Source: Bacteroidota bacterium
GTDB lineage: Bacteria > Bacteroidota > Ignavibacteria > Kapaibacteriales > UBA2268
Assembly (NCBI GenBank): GCA_017428585.1
Contig: JAFRQN010000311.1
Coordinates: forward strand, 1-36,541
Direction: 5' to 3'
Length of the DNA: 36,541 nucleotides
Shown here piece after piece: positions 34,765 through 36,541 of the stretch (within the stretch, counting starts at the first letter, position 1; the number at the start of each line of letters is the position of its first letter). Under the pieces are notes generated by a model. It was not told the DNA's origin. It ran no database searches and worked only from the letters and a program-made list of their open reading frames with translations. The position numbers and the translations under genes are program-made.

Positions 34765-36054
34765 ATGGGTCAAACAATTGTTCAAAAAATATTAGCACGT
34801 GCAGCTAATAAAACAAGTGTAGCGGTTGGAGAAGTAGTAGAACCAAAGATTGATATAGCAATGTCTCATGAAAATGGAGCATTAGTATTAAATCAATTTC
34901 TTGAAATTTATAAAGGCATAGGAGCAACTCCAAAAGTTTGGGATAATTCCCGTATTGCTATTATATTCGACCATCGTGTTCCTGCTGAAAGTAAAAAGAC
35001 AGCAACAAATCAAAAGAAATTACGTGAATTTGTAAAAGAACAAGGTATCACAAAATTTCATGATATCCGAGGAGATGAAGGTGGAATATGTCATCAAATC
35101 TTAGTAGAGAATGGATATGTTTTGCCTGGTTCTGTTGTTGTTGGTACAGATAGTCATACTACAACACACGGTGCTATGGGTGCTTTTGCGTTTGGAATTG
35201 GAGCTACAGAAATGGCTGCTGTTTGGTCATTAGGTGTTGCTTTAAATATAGAAGTCCCACCAACTATTAAAGTTGTTGTAAATGGCAAATTGCCAAAATG
35301 TATTACTTCAAAAGACCTAATTTTATATTTAATTGGTAAAATTTCTGCACAAGGTGCAAACTTTAAGGTTTTAGAATTCCATGGTGATACAATAAAAAAT
35401 ATGCCTATATCAGAAAGATTAACTCTTTCTAATATGAGTGTAGAAGCAGGTGCTACAAGTGGAATTATTCCAGCAGATGAAATGACAGAAAAATATTTAA
35501 GAGAAACTGCAAATTATACAGGTAAATTCGAACCTGTTTTAGCAGATGATGATGCAGAATATGATCAAATTATCGAAATCAATGCTGAAGAATTAGTACC
35601 TCAAATTGCTTGTCCTCATACTGTAGACAATGTTAAACCTGTTACTGATTTATTAGGATTGCATATAGATCAAGTTGTTATCGGTTCTTGTACAAACGGT
35701 CGTTTAAACGATTTAGAAATAGTTGCTAATATGCTTAAAGGCAAAAAAGTAGCAAGAGGAACAAGACTTCTTGTTTTCCCTGCATCTTATAAAATCTTAA
35801 AAGAAGCTATTAAACGAAATTATGTATTGGATTTAATTGAAGCTGGTGCAGTAGTTATGAATCCAGGTTGTGGTCCATGTCTTGGTATACATCAAGGAGC
35901 TTTAGGAGACAATGAACGAGCATTAGCAACTACAAACCGTAATTTTAAAGGCAGAATGGGAAATCCTAATTCTGAAGTTTATTTGTGTTCACCTGCAGTT
36001 GCAGCAGCATCTGCATTAAATGGATTTATCACTGATCCAAGGAGAGAAAATTAA
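34765..36054 (+). CDS. leuC: 3-isopropylmalate dehydratase/homoaconitase-type large subunit
   Basis: A 429-residue large subunit of a two-subunit iron-sulfur hydro-lyase of the archaeal LeuC/homoaconitase type (about 420 residues, shorter than enterobacterial LeuC). The 4Fe-4S ligands are Cys309 (GSCTNGR) and Cys369 and Cys372 (GCGPCLG). Substrate-site stretches are IFDHRVPAES, VGTDSHTTTHGAMGAFAFG and GRMGNP. The enzyme isomerises hydroxy-acids by removing and re-adding water: isopropylmalate in leucine synthesis, or homoaconitate or dimethylmalate in other pathways. The specific substrate is not fixed by the large subunit. The small-subunit gene starts one base after the stop codon, so the two are coupled. 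Confidence 0.9.
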   Translation: MGQTIVQKILARAANKTSVAVGEVVEPKIDIAMSHENGALVLNQFLEIYKGIGATPKVWDNSRIAIIFDHRVPAESKKTATNQKKLREFVKEQGITKFHDIRGDEGGICHQILVENGYVLPGSVVVGTDSHTTTHGAMGAFAFGIGATEMAAVWSLGVALNIEVPPTIKVVVNGKLPKCITSKDLILYLIGKISAQGANFKVLEFHGDTIKNMPISERLTLSNMSVEAGATSGIIPADEMTEKYLRETANYTGKFEPVLADDDAEYDQIIEINAEELVPQIACPHTVDNVKPVTDLLGLHIDQVVIGSCTNGRLNDLEIVANMLKGKKVARGTRLLVFPASYKILKEAIKRNYVLDLIEAGAVVMNPGCGPCLGIHQGALGDNERALATTNRNFKGRMGNPNSEVYLCSPAVAAASALNGFITDPRREN

Positions 36055-36055
36055 T

Positions 36056-36541
36056 ATGGCAACTGTTATTTATAAACTCGGCGATGATATTTCAACTGAT
36101 ATAATCTATCCTGGTAGATATATGGCAACTGTTTTGCCTACAGAAACTCCTGCTTTCGCTTTTGATGATATCAAAGAACTAAATGAAATGCTCAAAAACA
36201 ATAATAATGATCAACAACGAGTTATTGTTTGTGGAAATAATTTTGGTTGTGGTTCTTCAAGAGAACAAGCAGCTTCTACATTAAAAGGACATAATTTAAT
36301 TATGGTAGCAAGAAACTTTGCAAGAATATTTTTGCAAAATAGTATTAATCTTGGCTTACAAACTGTTATATGCCCAACAATAGAAGCAAATGTAGGTGAT
36401 GAATTAGAAATTCAAGATGGAAAAGTATTAAATAAGACAACAGGAAAATCCTTTGATACAATTCCACTTCCTCCTGCACGCCAAGCTATTGTTAATGCAG
36501 GCGGATTAATTCCATATACTCAAAAAAGATTAAAAGAAAAA
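36056..36541 (+). CDS. leuD: 3-isopropylmalate dehydratase/homoaconitase-type small subunit, 3' end cut off
   Basis: The frame opens with ATG one base after the large-subunit stop and runs for 162 codons to the last base without a stop, so at most a few residues should be missing (family length about 160-170). The N-terminus has the family motif DDISTDIIYPGRYM, and the swivelling-domain signature GNNFGCGSSREQAAST is at about residues 60-75. It covers the active site of the large subunit and sets substrate choice through the loop after PGRY, here MATVLPTETPAF. That loop differs from common LeuD forms, so a substrate other than isopropylmalate is possible. No leuA or leuB is visible to settle this. 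Confidence 0.9.
   Translation, partial: MATVIYKLGDDISTDIIYPGRYMATVLPTETPAFAFDDIKELNEMLKNNNNDQQRVIVCGNNFGCGSSREQAASTLKGHNLIMVARNFARIFLQNSINLGLQTVICPTIEANVGDELEIQDGKVLNKTTGKSFDTIPLPPARQAIVNAGGLIPYTQKRLKEK

Noticed and set aside
1..36541. CRISPR arrays, insertion sequences or toxin-antitoxin pairs
   Set aside because: No regularly spaced repeats, transposase-like proteins or terminal inverted repeats were seen; small ORFs are shadows or are explained above.

Overview
The window is AT-rich (roughly 30% G+C by eye) and looks chromosomal. It most likely comes from a member of Bacteroidota or a close relative in the FCB group. Three signs support this. Several promoters fit the Bacteroidota consensus TTTG/TTG, 19-20 bases, TAnnTTTG (before tRNA-Ser, skp, asnS and ppiD). 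Two large secreted proteins end in type IX secretion (T9SS) sorting domains. Most genes also lack a clear Shine-Dalgarno sequence. Genus and class cannot be resolved from the window; a Kapabacteria/Ignavibacteria-like lineage is possible but is only a guess.

Layout. 1-3374: the 3' part of recA, followed closely by a T9SS cargo protein with a transglutaminase-like core. 3432-5627 (-): a membrane pyrophosphatase. 5896-8796 (+): asnS and an aldehyde dehydrogenase. 8873-12967 (-): a two-gene unit of a PNGase F-like T9SS cargo and a small secreted protein. 13144-13695 (-): a Skp/OmpH chaperone, divergent from a tRNA-Ser(CGA) at 13837-13924. 14063-21502 (+): a type I restriction-modification locus ordered hsdM, degraded small ORF, hsdS, DUF2971 gene, hsdR. 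21576-22696 (-): a LysM/coiled-coil protein and a small coiled-coil lipoprotein. 23105-25279 (+): a PpiD-like membrane-anchored prolyl isomerase. 25472-27496 (+): an OPT-family transporter. 27552-28136 (-): an NlpC/P60 lipoprotein. 28210-34596 (-): a tight five-gene set, polysaccharide export protein, Wzz-like protein, tatA, rnc, priA. 34765-36541 (+): large and small subunits of an isopropylmalate dehydratase/homoaconitase-type hydro-lyase, with the small subunit running to the window edge without a stop.

How the genes work together. Much of the window concerns the envelope: T9SS cargo, Skp and PpiD folding factors, a peptidoglycan-binding LysM protein with a lipoprotein, a cell-wall peptidase, and polysaccharide export. 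The restriction-modification locus is the clearest accessory region. It begins directly after tRNA-Ser, includes a very AT-rich accessory gene, and carries what looks like a decayed DUF1016 nuclease fragment between hsdM and hsdS. No integrase or attachment repeat is visible, so an integrative element is not demonstrated. Four convergent gene pairs are separated by perfect A-tract/hairpin/T-tract structures that should terminate transcription in both directions.

I did not find CRISPR arrays, insertion sequences or rRNA. The points most worth following are the residue signature suggesting dual Na+/H+ pumping by the pyrophosphatase, the DUF1016 remnant and DUF2971 insertion in the hsd locus, and the LysM/lipoprotein pair.
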